Notes: generated from the sequence alone by a model not told the origin. A stretch of 42,047 bases of DNA from an uncultured Butyricicoccus sp. (GCA_904420185.1 CAJFUJ010000006.1:1-42047); one strand, 5' to 3'. Shown: positions 30,411 to 39,481, counted from the stretch's first letter. A program made the numbers and translations.

Positions 30411-31904
30411 TTATTCCTCCTTTAGCGCGGCGACCATGTCGTCGATCGTCGCGTGCTTTGCAATTTGCACCTGCATATGGTAGCCTTGCGCGGCGGCGGC
30501 TGTCTGCGCGCCGATGCACAGGGCGGTAAAGTTTGCATGTTCGGCGGCTTGCCGCCCCACGGCCCCAACAAAGCCGTGCACGGTGGACGCGCTGGTGAAG
30601 GTGACCACGTCGAGCGCGCCCTGGGCGAGCAGATCGCGCAGCGTGTCCGCTTTGTCCAGGCAGGGCTCGGTGCGGTAGAGCGGCACATCGGCAAAGGCAA
30701 ACCCGGCCTGCCGCAGCGCGTCGGGTACCGCCGGCGAACCCTGCCCGGCGCGCAGCAGCAGGACGCGCTGGCCGGGCTGGGCGGCTTGCAGCAGCGCCTC
30801 GGCCAAATGGGCGCTGTCGTAGGTCTGCGGGCACAGGTCGGCGGTGATGCCGTACTCCTGCAGCGCGGCCTTCGTGCCAGGGCCGATGGCCGCGAACCGG
30901 CAGCCCCACAGCGCGCGCAGGTCGCGCCCGAGACGCGCCAGGGCGTGCACCAGTGCCTGCACCCCGGCCGGGCTGGTCAGCACCGCCCAGTCCCACCGCT
31001 GCCCGAGCGCGGCCTGCAGCCCGTCCGGCCGCTCGTACTCGACCGTCCGGATGCACGGCGCTTCGACCACGTTGGCGCCCAGCTGCCGCAGCTTGTCCGC
31101 CAGCGTGCCCGCCCGTTCGCGCGGCCGGGTGACCGCCACCGTCTTGCCGTGCAGCGGCAGCGGGGTGAACCAATCGAGCGCGTCCGACAGCGCGCACACC
31201 CGGCCCACCACGATCAGCGCCGGGCTTTTAAGCCCTGCCTGCCGCACTTCCTGCGCCAGCGTGCCCACCGTGGCCACCACCTTGCGCTGGTTGCCGCGCG
31301 CGCCGTTTTGGATGACCGCCGCCGGGGTATCGGCTGCCATGCCGGCCCCCAGCAGGCCGTCTGTCACCTGTTCGAGCGCGGTCAGGCCCATGAGAAAGAC
31401 CAGCGTGGCATTGAGCCGGGTGAGCGCGTCGAAATCGATGGACAGCGCCTTGCCCGCCCGGGCGTGGGCGGTGACGATGTGCACGGCCGAGCAGTAGTCC
31501 CGGTGGGTGACCGGGATGCCCGCATAGGCGGGCACGGCCAGCGCGCTGGTCACGCCCGGCACCACCTCAAACGGCACGCCGTGCGCGCGCAGGTATTCGC
31601 ACTCCTCGCCGCCCCGGCCGAACAAAAAGCAGTCGCCGCCTTTCAGGCGCACGGTGTCCTTGCCCTGCCCGGCCAGGCGCACCAAAATGGCGTTGATCTC
31701 GTCTTGCGGCACCGGGTGGTGGTTGTTCTGCTTGCCCACGTCGATCTTTTCGGCGTGGGGCGGGATCAGGTCCAAGATGTCCGCGCCCACCAGCCGGTCG
31801 AACACCACCGCGTCGGCCGCGGCCAGCGCTGCCGCGCCCTTGCGGGTCAGCAGGTCCTTGCCGCCCGGCCCGGCGCCGACCAGGGTCACTTTTCCTTTGT
31901 TCAC
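30411..31904 (-). CDS. cobA-hemD: uroporphyrinogen-III C-methyltransferase / uroporphyrinogen-III synthase fusion
   Basis: A 497-residue two-domain protein. Residues 1-245 are the SAM-dependent methyltransferase making precorrin-2 (VGAGPGGKDLLT, RLKGGDCFLFGRGGEE, PGVTSALAVPAYAGIPVTHR). Residues 255-497 are HemD-type uroporphyrinogen-III synthase, with weaker but recognisable sequence (VAVTRPRE, LTSPAGVQAL, DVVTFTSASTV). The fusion is common in Firmicutes and channels uroporphyrinogen III to precorrin-2. The start is GTG at 31904, overlapping the hemC stop as GTGA, with GGGAGG ahead of it. No hemE is seen, in keeping with tetrapyrrole flux to corrinoid or siroheme only. Confidence 0.95.
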   Translation of the reverse strand: MNKGKVTLVGAGPGGKDLLTRKGAAALAAADAVVFDRLVGADILDLIPPHAEKIDVGKQNNHHPVPQDEINAILVRLAGQGKDTVRLKGGDCFLFGRGGEECEYLRAHGVPFEVVPGVTSALAVPAYAGIPVTHRDYCSAVHIVTAHARAGKALSIDFDALTRLNATLVFLMGLTALEQVTDGLLGAGMAADTPAAVIQNGARGNQRKVVATVGTLAQEVRQAGLKSPALIVVGRVCALSDALDWFTPLPLHGKTVAVTRPRERAGTLADKLRQLGANVVEAPCIRTVEYERPDGLQAALGQRWDWAVLTSPAGVQALVHALARLGRDLRALWGCRFAAIGPGTKAALQEYGITADLCPQTYDSAHLAEALLQAAQPGQRVLLLRAGQGSPAVPDALRQAGFAFADVPLYRTEPCLDKADTLRDLLAQGALDVVTFTSASTVHGFVGAVGRQAAEHANFTALCIGAQTAAAAQGYHMQVQIAKHATIDDMVAALKEE

Positions 31905-32770
31905 GTTGCTTCGGCCTCCCTTTTGAGTGTTTGCGCCAGCCGCGCGCCCAGGGCTTCGGCCTGTTCGCGGGGGGCGGTGTCGTCGCCGTAGACCACGGTT
32001 TGTTCGTCCTCGGTGGCGTACATGGCGCGCAGGTGCAGGGTGTCGCCGTGCAGGGTGGCGTGCGCGGCCACGGGCGCAAAGCAGCCGCCCCCGAGCGCGC
32101 GCACATAGGCCCGCTCGGCCAGCGCACACGCGCGCGACGCCGGGTCGTCGATCTTTTGGGCCAGTTCGGCGTATTCGCCCGCCCGGCCCTGCACGGCCAA
32201 AATGGCCTGCCCGGCCGCCGGGATGAGCTCCTCTGCCGGGAAATACCGGCTGATGCGTTCTTCCAGCCCCAGCCGCCGCAGCCCGGCCGCGGCCAGCACC
32301 AGCGCGCTGTATGCGCCGCTGTCCAGCTTTTTAAGCCGGGTGAGCACGTTGCCGCGCACCGGCTGCACCTGCATCCCCGGGAACAACCGCTTTAATTGCA
32401 CCCGCCGCCGGGCGCTGGCGCAGCCGAGCGGCTTTGTGGGGTCGAGTTCGCGCGCGCCCGCGGGCAGCACCAGCACGTCCCGCGCGTCCTCCCGCGCCGA
32501 ATAGGCCAAGAGCGGCAGCCCTTCCGGCTGCTCCATGGGCACGTCCTTCAGGCTGTGCACGGTCAGGTCCACCCGCCCTTGGGCCAGCGCGCGGTCGAGC
32601 TCCTTGACGAACAAGCCCTTGCCGCCCACCTGGTCGAGCGTCCTGTCCAAAATCCTGTCGCCGGTGGTCTTCATGGTCACCAGCTCGCAGGGCACGCCCA
32701 GCTGCGCGATGACCTGCTCGGCCTGCACCACCGCCAGCTTGCTGTCCCGGCTTCCAATTCGTATGTTCAT
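31901..32770 (-). CDS. hemC: hydroxymethylbilane synthase HemC
   Basis: A 289-residue porphobilinogen deaminase polymerising four porphobilinogens. Cys230 (RALGGGCFAPV) carries the dipyrromethane cofactor; IGSRDSKLAVVQAE at the N-terminus and VHSLKDVPM (71-79) with the catalytic Asp region are intact. The start ATG 32770 overlaps the cbiJ-sirC stop by ATGA and follows GGAGGAGAC. Confidence 0.97.
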   Translation of the reverse strand: MNIRIGSRDSKLAVVQAEQVIAQLGVPCELVTMKTTGDRILDRTLDQVGGKGLFVKELDRALAQGRVDLTVHSLKDVPMEQPEGLPLLAYSAREDARDVLVLPAGARELDPTKPLGCASARRRVQLKRLFPGMQVQPVRGNVLTRLKKLDSGAYSALVLAAAGLRRLGLEERISRYFPAEELIPAAGQAILAVQGRAGEYAELAQKIDDPASRACALAERAYVRALGGGCFAPVAAHATLHGDTLHLRAMYATEDEQTVVYGDDTAPREQAEALGARLAQTLKREAEAT

Positions 32771-33951
32771 GGTGTCTCCTCCATCAGTGTGCGGATGCGG
32801 GCGGCGGTTTGGGCGACCTTGCGGTGGTTCTCCCCGCGCGACACCACCCCAGCGATCAGCCCGCCGCCCTCGCAGACGGCCGGGAAAAAGAAGGTGCTCT
32901 CCCCGGCGCAGTCGGCCACGCTGACCGGAATGCCCCGCGCCCGGCTCTCCTCGCCCACCTGGCGGTTGACCAAGCGGTCGTCGGATGCGGCCACGGCCAG
33001 CTTGACCCCGTCCAAGTCCTCCTTGCGGAAGGGCCGGGCCAGCCATTCGGCGTCGAATGCCGCCCGTTTTTCAGGCGCGACCACCTTGACCTTAGCGCCG
33101 AACCGGTTCAGCACGCCGATGCGCCGCGCGGCGATCTGCCCGGCGCCCACCACCAGCACCGGCTGGCCCTCGAGCGACACAAACAGCGGGAATTTGGGGG
33201 GCGCTTGCAGCCCCAGCCGGGCGGACAGCTCGTCCTGCACCTGTTCGAGCGTGCGGCCCTGCTCGTCGGACGGGCGGGCGATGAGCAGCACGGTGGCCCC
33301 GGTGTCGCGCGCGGCGGCGAGTTTTTCGGCCAGCCCGCCGGCCTGGCCTGTATCCTTGGTCACCAGGATGTCGGCCCCGACCTGCCGCAGCAACGCGGCG
33401 TTGAGCTCGCGCGAAAACGGCCCCTGCATGGCCACGATGTGGCTGGCCGGGAAGCCCAGCGCCAGGCACTTTTCCAGCACCCCGGCCGCGGGCAGCACCC
33501 GGGCGAACAGCCGCCCGGCAAAATCCGGCACCGCTGCAAAGGCGGCCAGCTCCTTGCTGCCGGTGGTCAGCAGCGCCCGGCCGGGGTGTTCGGCCAGCCA
33601 CCTGGCGGCTGCCGCGGTGTCAGGCACGACCACCGCGCCCTCGGCCCCCGTGCGCGGGCGCAGCAGCCGCAGGTATTCGGCCCCGGCGCGCAGGCAGGCG
33701 GCGCGCAGGTTGGCCGACACGGCGGGCGCATAGGGGTGGGTGGCGTCCACGACCAGGTCGCCTTCCGCCAGGCGTGCGGCCATCTGGTCCTGGTCCAGCC
33801 TACCCGCGTGGACCTGGATGCCGGGCAGCGGCTCCATGACCGCCTGGCCGTACTCGGTGGCCACGAACACCTGGGCTTCGGCCCCCCGGGCGGACAGGAA
33901 CCGGCACAGGGCATGGCCCTCGCTGGTGCCGGAAAAAATCAGCAGGTTCAT
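32767..33951 (-). CDS. cbiJ-sirC: precorrin-6A reductase / precorrin-2 dehydrogenase fusion (CbiJ-SirC)
   Basis: A 394-residue fusion in one uninterrupted frame. Residues 1-245 are CbiJ/CobK: LIFSGTSEGHALCRFL, VVDATHPYA (67-75), LLTTGSKELAAF and TKDTGQAGGLAEK. Residues 252-394 are the NAD-dependent SirC/CysG dehydrogenase half, starting FPLFVSLEGQPVLVVGAGQ with the Rossmann glycines and ending at a C-terminal helical tail. The first half reduces cobalt-precorrin-6A late in the corrin path; the second oxidises precorrin-2 to sirohydrochlorin before cobalt insertion. The ATG at 33951 overlaps cbiH by ATGA. The two steps are not consecutive, so channelling does not explain the fusion. Confidence 0.92.
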   Translation of the reverse strand: MNLLIFSGTSEGHALCRFLSARGAEAQVFVATEYGQAVMEPLPGIQVHAGRLDQDQMAARLAEGDLVVDATHPYAPAVSANLRAACLRAGAEYLRLLRPRTGAEGAVVVPDTAAAARWLAEHPGRALLTTGSKELAAFAAVPDFAGRLFARVLPAAGVLEKCLALGFPASHIVAMQGPFSRELNAALLRQVGADILVTKDTGQAGGLAEKLAAARDTGATVLLIARPSDEQGRTLEQVQDELSARLGLQAPPKFPLFVSLEGQPVLVVGAGQIAARRIGVLNRFGAKVKVVAPEKRAAFDAEWLARPFRKEDLDGVKLAVAASDDRLVNRQVGEESRARGIPVSVADCAGESTFFFPAVCEGGGLIAGVVSRGENHRKVAQTAARIRTLMEETP

Positions 33952-34676
33952 ACGCCGCGGTACCCGCGCGGGGTGACCATGCGCCCGCCGATGACCTTGG
34001 TGCTGCGGTTGCCGACAAAGACGGTGGTCAGCATATCGACCGGGGTGTCGCGCAGCTGGGCCAGGGTGGTCAGGGTGAAGCGCTCCCCTTCCCGGCCGAT
34101 GTTGCGCACCAGGCCGCACACGGTCTCGGGCGGCTGCACATCCAGGAGGATGTCGCACACCCGCTGCAAATGGTCGGTGCGGCGCTTGCTGGCCGGGTTG
34201 TAGAGCGCGATGCACAGGTCGCCCTCGGCGGCGCAGCGCACCCGCTTTTCGATGGTCTCCCACGGGGTGAGCAGGTCGGAGAGCGAGATGGCGGCAAAGT
34301 CGCAGGTCAGGGGCGAACCGAGCACCGCCCCGCCCGCGCACGCGGCCGTCACGCCGGGCACCACCTCGATGTCGATTTCGGGATGCCCGGCGCACACTTC
34401 GAACATCAGCCCAGCCATGCCGTACACCCCGGCGTCGCCCGACGAGATGACCGCCACCGTCCTGCCTTCGAGCGCCGCGTCCCGCGCGGCCGTACACCGC
34501 TCGACCTCGCGCATCATGCCGGTCTGGATGCGTTCCTTGCCGGCCAGCAGCGGTTCGATCAAATCCAAATACAGGCCATACCCGGCCACACAATCGCATT
34601 TTTCCAGCGCGCGGACGGCGCGCAGGGTCATCTGCTCCTCGCCGCCCGGGCCAATTCCAATTACATACAGCTTCAT
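33948..34676 (-). CDS. cbiH: cobalt-precorrin-3 C17-methyltransferase CbiH
   Basis: A 242-residue SAM-dependent tetrapyrrole methyltransferase that also drives ring contraction. YVIGIGPGGEEQMT, GYGLYLDLI, SSGDAGVYGMAG and LYNPASKRR are the family blocks separating it from CbiF and CbiL. It lacks the extra iron-sulfur C-terminal extension seen in some CbiH60-type proteins. The start ATG 34676 overlaps the hemA stop by ATGA. Confidence 0.95.
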   Translation of the reverse strand: MKLYVIGIGPGGEEQMTLRAVRALEKCDCVAGYGLYLDLIEPLLAGKERIQTGMMREVERCTAARDAALEGRTVAVISSGDAGVYGMAGLMFEVCAGHPEIDIEVVPGVTAACAGGAVLGSPLTCDFAAISLSDLLTPWETIEKRVRCAAEGDLCIALYNPASKRRTDHLQRVCDILLDVQPPETVCGLVRNIGREGERFTLTTLAQLRDTPVDMLTTVFVGNRSTKVIGGRMVTPRGYRGV

Positions 34677-35869
34677 CTGCCGCTTCCTTTCTTGATGTGC
34701 CGGAGGCAGCCTGCCAGCCGCTCCTCACTGACAATATCCTTCATGCCACCCAGCAGCATGTCGACCGTTTTGCCGACCGCCAGCTGGATGACGCCGTCCC
34801 AGTCGCCGCTGCGCGCCAGGTCCTCGTATTGGTGGTCAAAGTGCACCCGCTCGCACGCGGCGTCCTTGATCAGCCCCATCACGGGCAGCGCCTGGCGGTA
34901 GTCGTACCACGCCTTGAACTCGGCGTATTCCCGGTCCAAGATGGCCTGGGCCCGGGCGCGCTCTTCGGCGTTTTCGTCGGCCAGCCGCCCCAGGTCGTCC
35001 AGGTTCCACACCGTGACCCCGGGCAGGGTGGCGGCATCGGCGTCGATGTCGCGCGGCATGGCCAGATCGACCAGCAGCCGGGGCGGCGTGCGCATGGCGC
35101 GCAGTTGCCCGGCGGTCAGGGTGAAGTGTGGGCTGGTCGTGGCGCTAAAGACCAGGTCGGCGCCGTCGATCAGGGCAAACCGGTCCTCGTAGGCGTGGGT
35201 GGCGCACCCGGCCGGGACGATGGTCTCGCCGTGCCGGTAGGAGCGCAGGGTGATGGTCACCCGGCACCCGGCCTGCCGCAGCAGCCCGGCCGCCAGCCGG
35301 CCCATCTCGCCGTTGCCGATGACGACCGCCTGTTTGCCGTCCAGCCCGCCGAAGAAGGTCTGCGCGCGCTCGACGCCGCGCGCTGCCGCCGAGCTGGGCA
35401 CGCCGGTCAGCCGGGTCTGGCTCTTGACCCGCTTGCCGGCCGCCACCGCCCGGCGCAGCAGCGCGCCCAGCACGCTGTCCATGCACTGCGCCTCATACCC
35501 GAGGTCGAGCGCCTGGCGCACCTGGGTGACGATCTGGTCGTCCCCGAAGATCTGCGACTTCATCCCGGCCGCGACCGCCATGATGTGCTGCACTGCGTCC
35601 TCGCCCTGCCGCGCGGTGCTCAGCGCCCGGTAGGTGTCCGCCGGAACCCCGGCCGCGCGCGCCAGCAGCGCCAGCGCATCCACCGGCTGGGCGGTGTGCA
35701 GGTACAGTTCGGTGCGGTTGCAGGTGGCCAGGACCGCGCAGGCCAGCACGTTTTGGCCGTCCCGGATCTTGGGCAGCAGCTGCAGCACCTGGTTCTTTGT
35801 AAACGACAGGGGTTCCCGCTGGGCGATGGTGGCCCCGCTGAAATCCACGCCGGTCATCTGTATGTTCAA
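34673..35869 (-). CDS. hemA: glutamyl-tRNA reductase HemA
   Basis: A 398-residue NADPH-dependent enzyme making glutamate-1-semialdehyde from Glu-tRNA. I choose the TTG at 35869, which overlaps the cbiG stop as TTGA. It gives an N-terminus MNIQMTGVDF that aligns with other HemA proteins and puts the catalytic cysteine at position 50 (ATCNRTELY), as in E. coli; ATG four codons in is the alternative. The NADPH domain begins near VVIGNGEMGRLAAGL. The C-terminal dimerisation helix is present. It is the first C5-path gene, embedded among cbi genes, so 5-aminolevulinate synthesis is under the cobalamin riboswitch. Confidence 0.95.
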   Translation of the reverse strand: MNIQMTGVDFSGATIAQREPLSFTKNQVLQLLPKIRDGQNVLACAVLATCNRTELYLHTAQPVDALALLARAAGVPADTYRALSTARQGEDAVQHIMAVAAGMKSQIFGDDQIVTQVRQALDLGYEAQCMDSVLGALLRRAVAAGKRVKSQTRLTGVPSSAAARGVERAQTFFGGLDGKQAVVIGNGEMGRLAAGLLRQAGCRVTITLRSYRHGETIVPAGCATHAYEDRFALIDGADLVFSATTSPHFTLTAGQLRAMRTPPRLLVDLAMPRDIDADAATLPGVTVWNLDDLGRLADENAEERARAQAILDREYAEFKAWYDYRQALPVMGLIKDAACERVHFDHQYEDLARSGDWDGVIQLAVGKTVDMLLGGMKDIVSEERLAGCLRHIKKGSGR

Positions 35870-36885
35870 AACTCCATCCCCCAATTTTGCGCCGCCAGCG
35901 CCACGGTGACGCCGTCGTGCGCGGTTTTTGCCATGAGCAGCTTGCCGCCGCCGGTGTGCCAAACGGCCGCCCGCTCGCACACGTTGTCCACGCCCACCGC
36001 CTGCTGGACGAAATCGGACGCCGTAAACCGGCCGGGCGCCAGCCGCAGCTCGTCGGCTGAATAGAACACAGCCGGCAGGTTGTGGTCCTTGCAAAAGTCC
36101 AGCAGCCCGGCCTCGTCCCGTTTGACGTCGATGGACGCGACCGCTTGCAGGGCGGCGATGTGGACGCCGGCCTGCTTGAGCGCCGCCCCTACCGCCTGTT
36201 CGACGGCCTGGCGGGACGCGCCGCGGCGGCAGCCCAGCCCCACGCACACGATGCGCGGCACCAGATGCAGGGTGTGCGCAAACGGCTGGCGCGCGCCCGA
36301 TAAATCGACCGTGAACCCGGCATCCTGGCCGCCGCCCTGCTTGATGTAGCGCGGGATGGCGCCCTGCACCGGGAAATCGGTCTGGAGCCCGACCGACTCG
36401 CCGCGCAGCAGCGCCGCGGACACGAACCGGATCTCGCCCGGGTTTAACACCGTGCAGCCGTGCTCGCGCGCCCAGGTGTCCACCGCGAACAGGCCGCGCC
36501 CGTCGGTCGCGGTGGTGACCACCGCCTGGGCGCCCAGGCCCTCGGCCAGGCGCACGGCCAGCGCATTGGCCCCGCCCAGGTGGCCGGACACCAGCGGGAT
36601 GACAAACTTGGCGCCCTCGTCCACGACGAGGACGGCCGGGTCATACGCCTTGCCCTGCAAGTAGGGCGCAATGGCGCGCACCGCGATGCCGCACGCGCCC
36701 ACAAACACCAACAGGTTGCAGTCGACCATGGCCTGCTGCACCATGCGGGCCAGCTTTGTCCCCTCGAGCGAGGGGTCCACGCCGCGCGCATAACACTCGA
36801 TCTTGCCCTCGCCCAGCAGCGCGGCGATGCGCCGGCCGGTCTCGGCGCCCCGGCCGGTAAAGGAAACCACCTTGCCCCAGATCAT
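35866..36885 (-). CDS. cbiG: cobalt-precorrin-5A hydrolase CbiG
   Basis: A 339-residue enzyme opening the delta-lactone and releasing acetaldehyde, specific to the anaerobic route. The N-terminal domain has VFVGACGIAVRAIAPYL and VIPLVSGHLGGANALA; the C-terminal CbiG/CobE domain begins near VCVGLGCRRGAS and contains SIDVKRDEAGLLDF. ATGA overlaps join it to cbiF upstream, TTGA to hemA downstream. Confidence 0.96.
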   Translation of the reverse strand: MIWGKVVSFTGRGAETGRRIAALLGEGKIECYARGVDPSLEGTKLARMVQQAMVDCNLLVFVGACGIAVRAIAPYLQGKAYDPAVLVVDEGAKFVIPLVSGHLGGANALAVRLAEGLGAQAVVTTATDGRGLFAVDTWAREHGCTVLNPGEIRFVSAALLRGESVGLQTDFPVQGAIPRYIKQGGGQDAGFTVDLSGARQPFAHTLHLVPRIVCVGLGCRRGASRQAVEQAVGAALKQAGVHIAALQAVASIDVKRDEAGLLDFCKDHNLPAVFYSADELRLAPGRFTASDFVQQAVGVDNVCERAAVWHTGGGKLLMAKTAHDGVTVALAAQNWGMEF

Positions 36886-37637
36886 CGGCTGGCCTCGCGG
36901 AACTCGGTGGAAAACGACGGGTCGTACAGCTTGGACCGCTCGTAGGTGTCGCCCAAAAAGCCGCCCACGGTGATGAGCGCGGTTTTGGTGATGCCGGCCT
37001 GCTGGGCCGCTTCGGCCAGGCCGCCCACCGTGGTGCGCACCACCTGTTCGTCCGGCCAGGTGGCCTTGTAGACGATCGCCGCCGGGGTATCGGGCGCGTA
37101 GCCGCCTTCCAGCAATTTTTCCTGCAATTTGTCGGTCTGCCCGGCCGACAGGAAGATGACCATACTGGCCCCGTGGGCGGCCAGTAGCTCGATTTTCTCC
37201 TTGGGCGGCACCGGGGTACGGCCCTCCATGCGGGTCAAAATGACCGTCTGGGACACGTCGGGCAGGGTGTACTCGGCCTTGAGCGCGGCCGCCGCCCCGC
37301 AGAAGGAGGACACGCCCGGCACCACTTCATACGCCAGCCCTTCCTTGTCCAGCGCGTCCATCTGCTCGCGGTGGGCGCCGTAGACGCACGGGTCGCCGGT
37401 GTGCAGCCGCACGACGGTTTTGCCCTCCCGCGCGGCCGGGACCATCACGTCCAGCACCTGCTCAAGGGTCATCTGCGCGCTGTTGTACACCGCGCAACCG
37501 TCCTTTTTGTAATCCAGCAGCGCCGGGTTGACCAGCGAACCGGCGTAGACGATCACATCCGCCTGCCCCAGCAGCTTGGCCCCGCGCACGGTGATCAGGT
37601 CGGGCGCACCCGCGCCCGCGCCGACAAAGTAAATCAT
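36882..37637 (-). CDS. cbiF: cobalt-precorrin-4 C11-methyltransferase CbiF
   Basis: A 251-residue SAM-dependent methyltransferase. VGAGAGAPDLITVRG at the N-terminus, VYAGSLVNP, RLHTGDPCVYGAHREQ and PGVSSFCGAAAAL are characteristic of CbiF/CobM. Typical length, no oddities. The ATG at 37637 overlaps the cbiL stop by ATGA. Confidence 0.97.
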   Translation of the reverse strand: MIYFVGAGAGAPDLITVRGAKLLGQADVIVYAGSLVNPALLDYKKDGCAVYNSAQMTLEQVLDVMVPAAREGKTVVRLHTGDPCVYGAHREQMDALDKEGLAYEVVPGVSSFCGAAAALKAEYTLPDVSQTVILTRMEGRTPVPPKEKIELLAAHGASMVIFLSAGQTDKLQEKLLEGGYAPDTPAAIVYKATWPDEQVVRTTVGGLAEAAQQAGITKTALITVGGFLGDTYERSKLYDPSFSTEFREASR

Positions 37638-38323
37638 CGCTGCCCCTCCTTGACCAAAATAATCGAAAAATACCCGGTCGGGTCGTCCAGCGCGTCCAGA
37701 TCGCGCACCACCCGCTGGCCGTCCATGGTGGCCCGCTCGACGAGCACGGCCTGGTTTAACTTGCCCTGGGCGCGCAATTTGTCGCGCACCTGCAGGATGG
37801 ACCTGCCCGCCTTCATCAGCACCTTGGCGCCGGGCAGCGACAGGCCCTCGTCGGTCGAGTCGTGCGACGCCGGGATGATGTGCAGCATCTCGCTGCCCTC
37901 GACCAGGGCGGTGTTGGCCGCCGCGGCCGCCGCGCAGAACGACGGCACCCCGGGCACCAGCTGGGCGTCATACCCCCGCGCCAGCACCCGCTTGTGCACA
38001 TACCAGTAGGTCGAATAGATGGACGGGTCGCCCAGGGTCAAAAAGGCGACCGTCTTGCCCTCATCCAGCAGCTGGCAGATGCGGCCGGCGGCTGCATCGT
38101 GGCTCTGGTCCATCTGGGCCTTGTCCCGGGTCATGGGCATGTCCAGGTACAAAACCGGCTTGCCTTCGACAAACCCGGCGGCGATGGCCATGGCGGTCTT
38201 GTCGTTGCCCGCCGACTGGGGCGCCGCAACCACATCGCATGCGCGCAAGATCCGCGCCGCTTTGAGGGTCATCAGCTCGGGGTCGCCCGGGCCGACGCCA
38301 ATCCCATACAAAATTCCTCGCAT
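37634..38323 (-). CDS. cbiL: cobalt-factor II C20-methyltransferase CbiL
   Basis: A 229-residue SAM-dependent methyltransferase acting on the product of CbiK. YGIGVGPGDPELMTLKA at residues 6-22 and FLTLGDPSIYSTYWYV near 94-109 are diagnostic of CbiL/CobI. The start ATG 38323 follows a GAGG site, seven bases after cbiD. The neighbours that often sit here (cbiE, cbiT) are missing. Confidence 0.97.
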   Translation of the reverse strand: MRGILYGIGVGPGDPELMTLKAARILRACDVVAAPQSAGNDKTAMAIAAGFVEGKPVLYLDMPMTRDKAQMDQSHDAAAGRICQLLDEGKTVAFLTLGDPSIYSTYWYVHKRVLARGYDAQLVPGVPSFCAAAAAANTALVEGSEMLHIIPASHDSTDEGLSLPGAKVLMKAGRSILQVRDKLRAQGKLNQAVLVERATMDGQRVVRDLDALDDPTGYFSIILVKEGQR

Positions 38324-38330
38324 TGTATCC

Positions 38331-39455
38331 TCATCCTTGTTTTAATTTTTGACAAAGCGCCGCCGCGCCCGCCGACTGGGCGAGCAGGCCGTGCGCATGG
38401 GTAAACATCAAATATTCCACCCGGGCCGCGCCGCGCATACGCGCCCGCAGCCGCGCCTCGATGGCCGCGCCGATGCGCGCGAGCACGGCTTGGCGCAGCC
38501 CGGCCCCTTCGAGCAGGTCGATGCAGGCGTCCACCGTGACCGCCGCCATCAGCCCCTCGAGCACGGCCGGCGGCGCGCCGCACAGGGCGGCGTGGGCGGT
38601 GAAGATCTCCTGCCGCCCGTCGGCGACCGACGAATGGGTGTTCATCACCCCGGCGGCCAGCTTGACCAGCTTGCCCGCGTGGCCGACCAGCAGGATGTCG
38701 GCAAACCCGGCAAACGCCGCATAGTCCAGCGCGTCGCCGATGAAGTTGGAGCACTTGACCGCCCGGTCCAGGTCCAGCCCCAGCGCCTCGCGGGCAAAGC
38801 CGGCCCCGTAATTGCCGGGACATAAAAACGCGATGCGCTGCCCGGCGGCAAAGGCGCTGTCCAGCTCCACATGGGTGGTGTCCATCAGCGCCTGTTCGCT
38901 CATGGGCTCGACGATGCCGCTGGTGCCCAAAATCGAGATGCCGCCCACCACGCCCAGATGGCTGTTGTAGGTCTTGCGCGCGATCTCGGCGCCGTTTTCG
39001 GCTGACACGACCAGCTTGAGCCCGCCGGTGTAGCCGCAGTCGCGGGCGGCCTGGGCGGCGGCTGCGGTGATTTGGGCGCGCGGCCCGGGGTTGATGGCCG
39101 CCTGGCCCACCGGCACGGCCAGGCCGGGCCGGGTGACCTGCCCGACGCCGTCGCCGCCCTGGATTTGGATGCCGTCCCCGGCCGGCTCGGCCGAGACAAA
39201 GATGCGGATGCCGTTGGTCACGTCCGGGTCGTCGCCGCTGTCCTTGCGCACTGCGCATTCGGCCCAGCCGTTTGCCCGCCGCGCCGCTTCGGGCGTTAGG
39301 CGCAGCTCGACCCCTTTGGGGGTGCGCAGCCGTATTTCGGGCGGCGCGCTGCCGCGCAGCAGCAGATAGACCGCCGCCTGGGCGGCCGCAGCCGCGCACG
39401 AGCCGGTCGTATACCCCCGCCGCAGCCGTTTGTGGTCCTTGTACACATCGTCCAT
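38331..39455 (-). CDS. cbiD: cobalt-precorrin-5B C1-methyltransferase CbiD
   Basis: A 374-residue enzyme specific to the anaerobic route. RRGYTTGSCAAAAAQAA near residue 13 is the family signature, with INPGPRAQI, GISILGTSGIVEPMSE and LVGHAGKLVKLAAGVMNTHS further on. ATG at 39455 follows GGAGGG; the frame upstream runs through the riboswitch and is not coding. First gene of the 22-gene operon, about 145 bases after the aptamer. Confidence 0.97.
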   Translation of the reverse strand: MDDVYKDHKRLRRGYTTGSCAAAAAQAAVYLLLRGSAPPEIRLRTPKGVELRLTPEAARRANGWAECAVRKDSGDDPDVTNGIRIFVSAEPAGDGIQIQGGDGVGQVTRPGLAVPVGQAAINPGPRAQITAAAAQAARDCGYTGGLKLVVSAENGAEIARKTYNSHLGVVGGISILGTSGIVEPMSEQALMDTTHVELDSAFAAGQRIAFLCPGNYGAGFAREALGLDLDRAVKCSNFIGDALDYAAFAGFADILLVGHAGKLVKLAAGVMNTHSSVADGRQEIFTAHAALCGAPPAVLEGLMAAVTVDACIDLLEGAGLRQAVLARIGAAIEARLRARMRGAARVEYLMFTHAHGLLAQSAGAAALCQKLKQG

Positions 39456-39481
39456 ATGGCCCTCCGCTTTCCTTATAAATA

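Noticed and set aside
37634-38323. Possibility that this methyltransferase is CbiE
   Set aside because: GVGPGDPELMTLKA and TLGDPSIYSTYWYV are CbiL signatures; the other two methyltransferases are clearly CbiF and CbiH, so CbiE remains unassigned.
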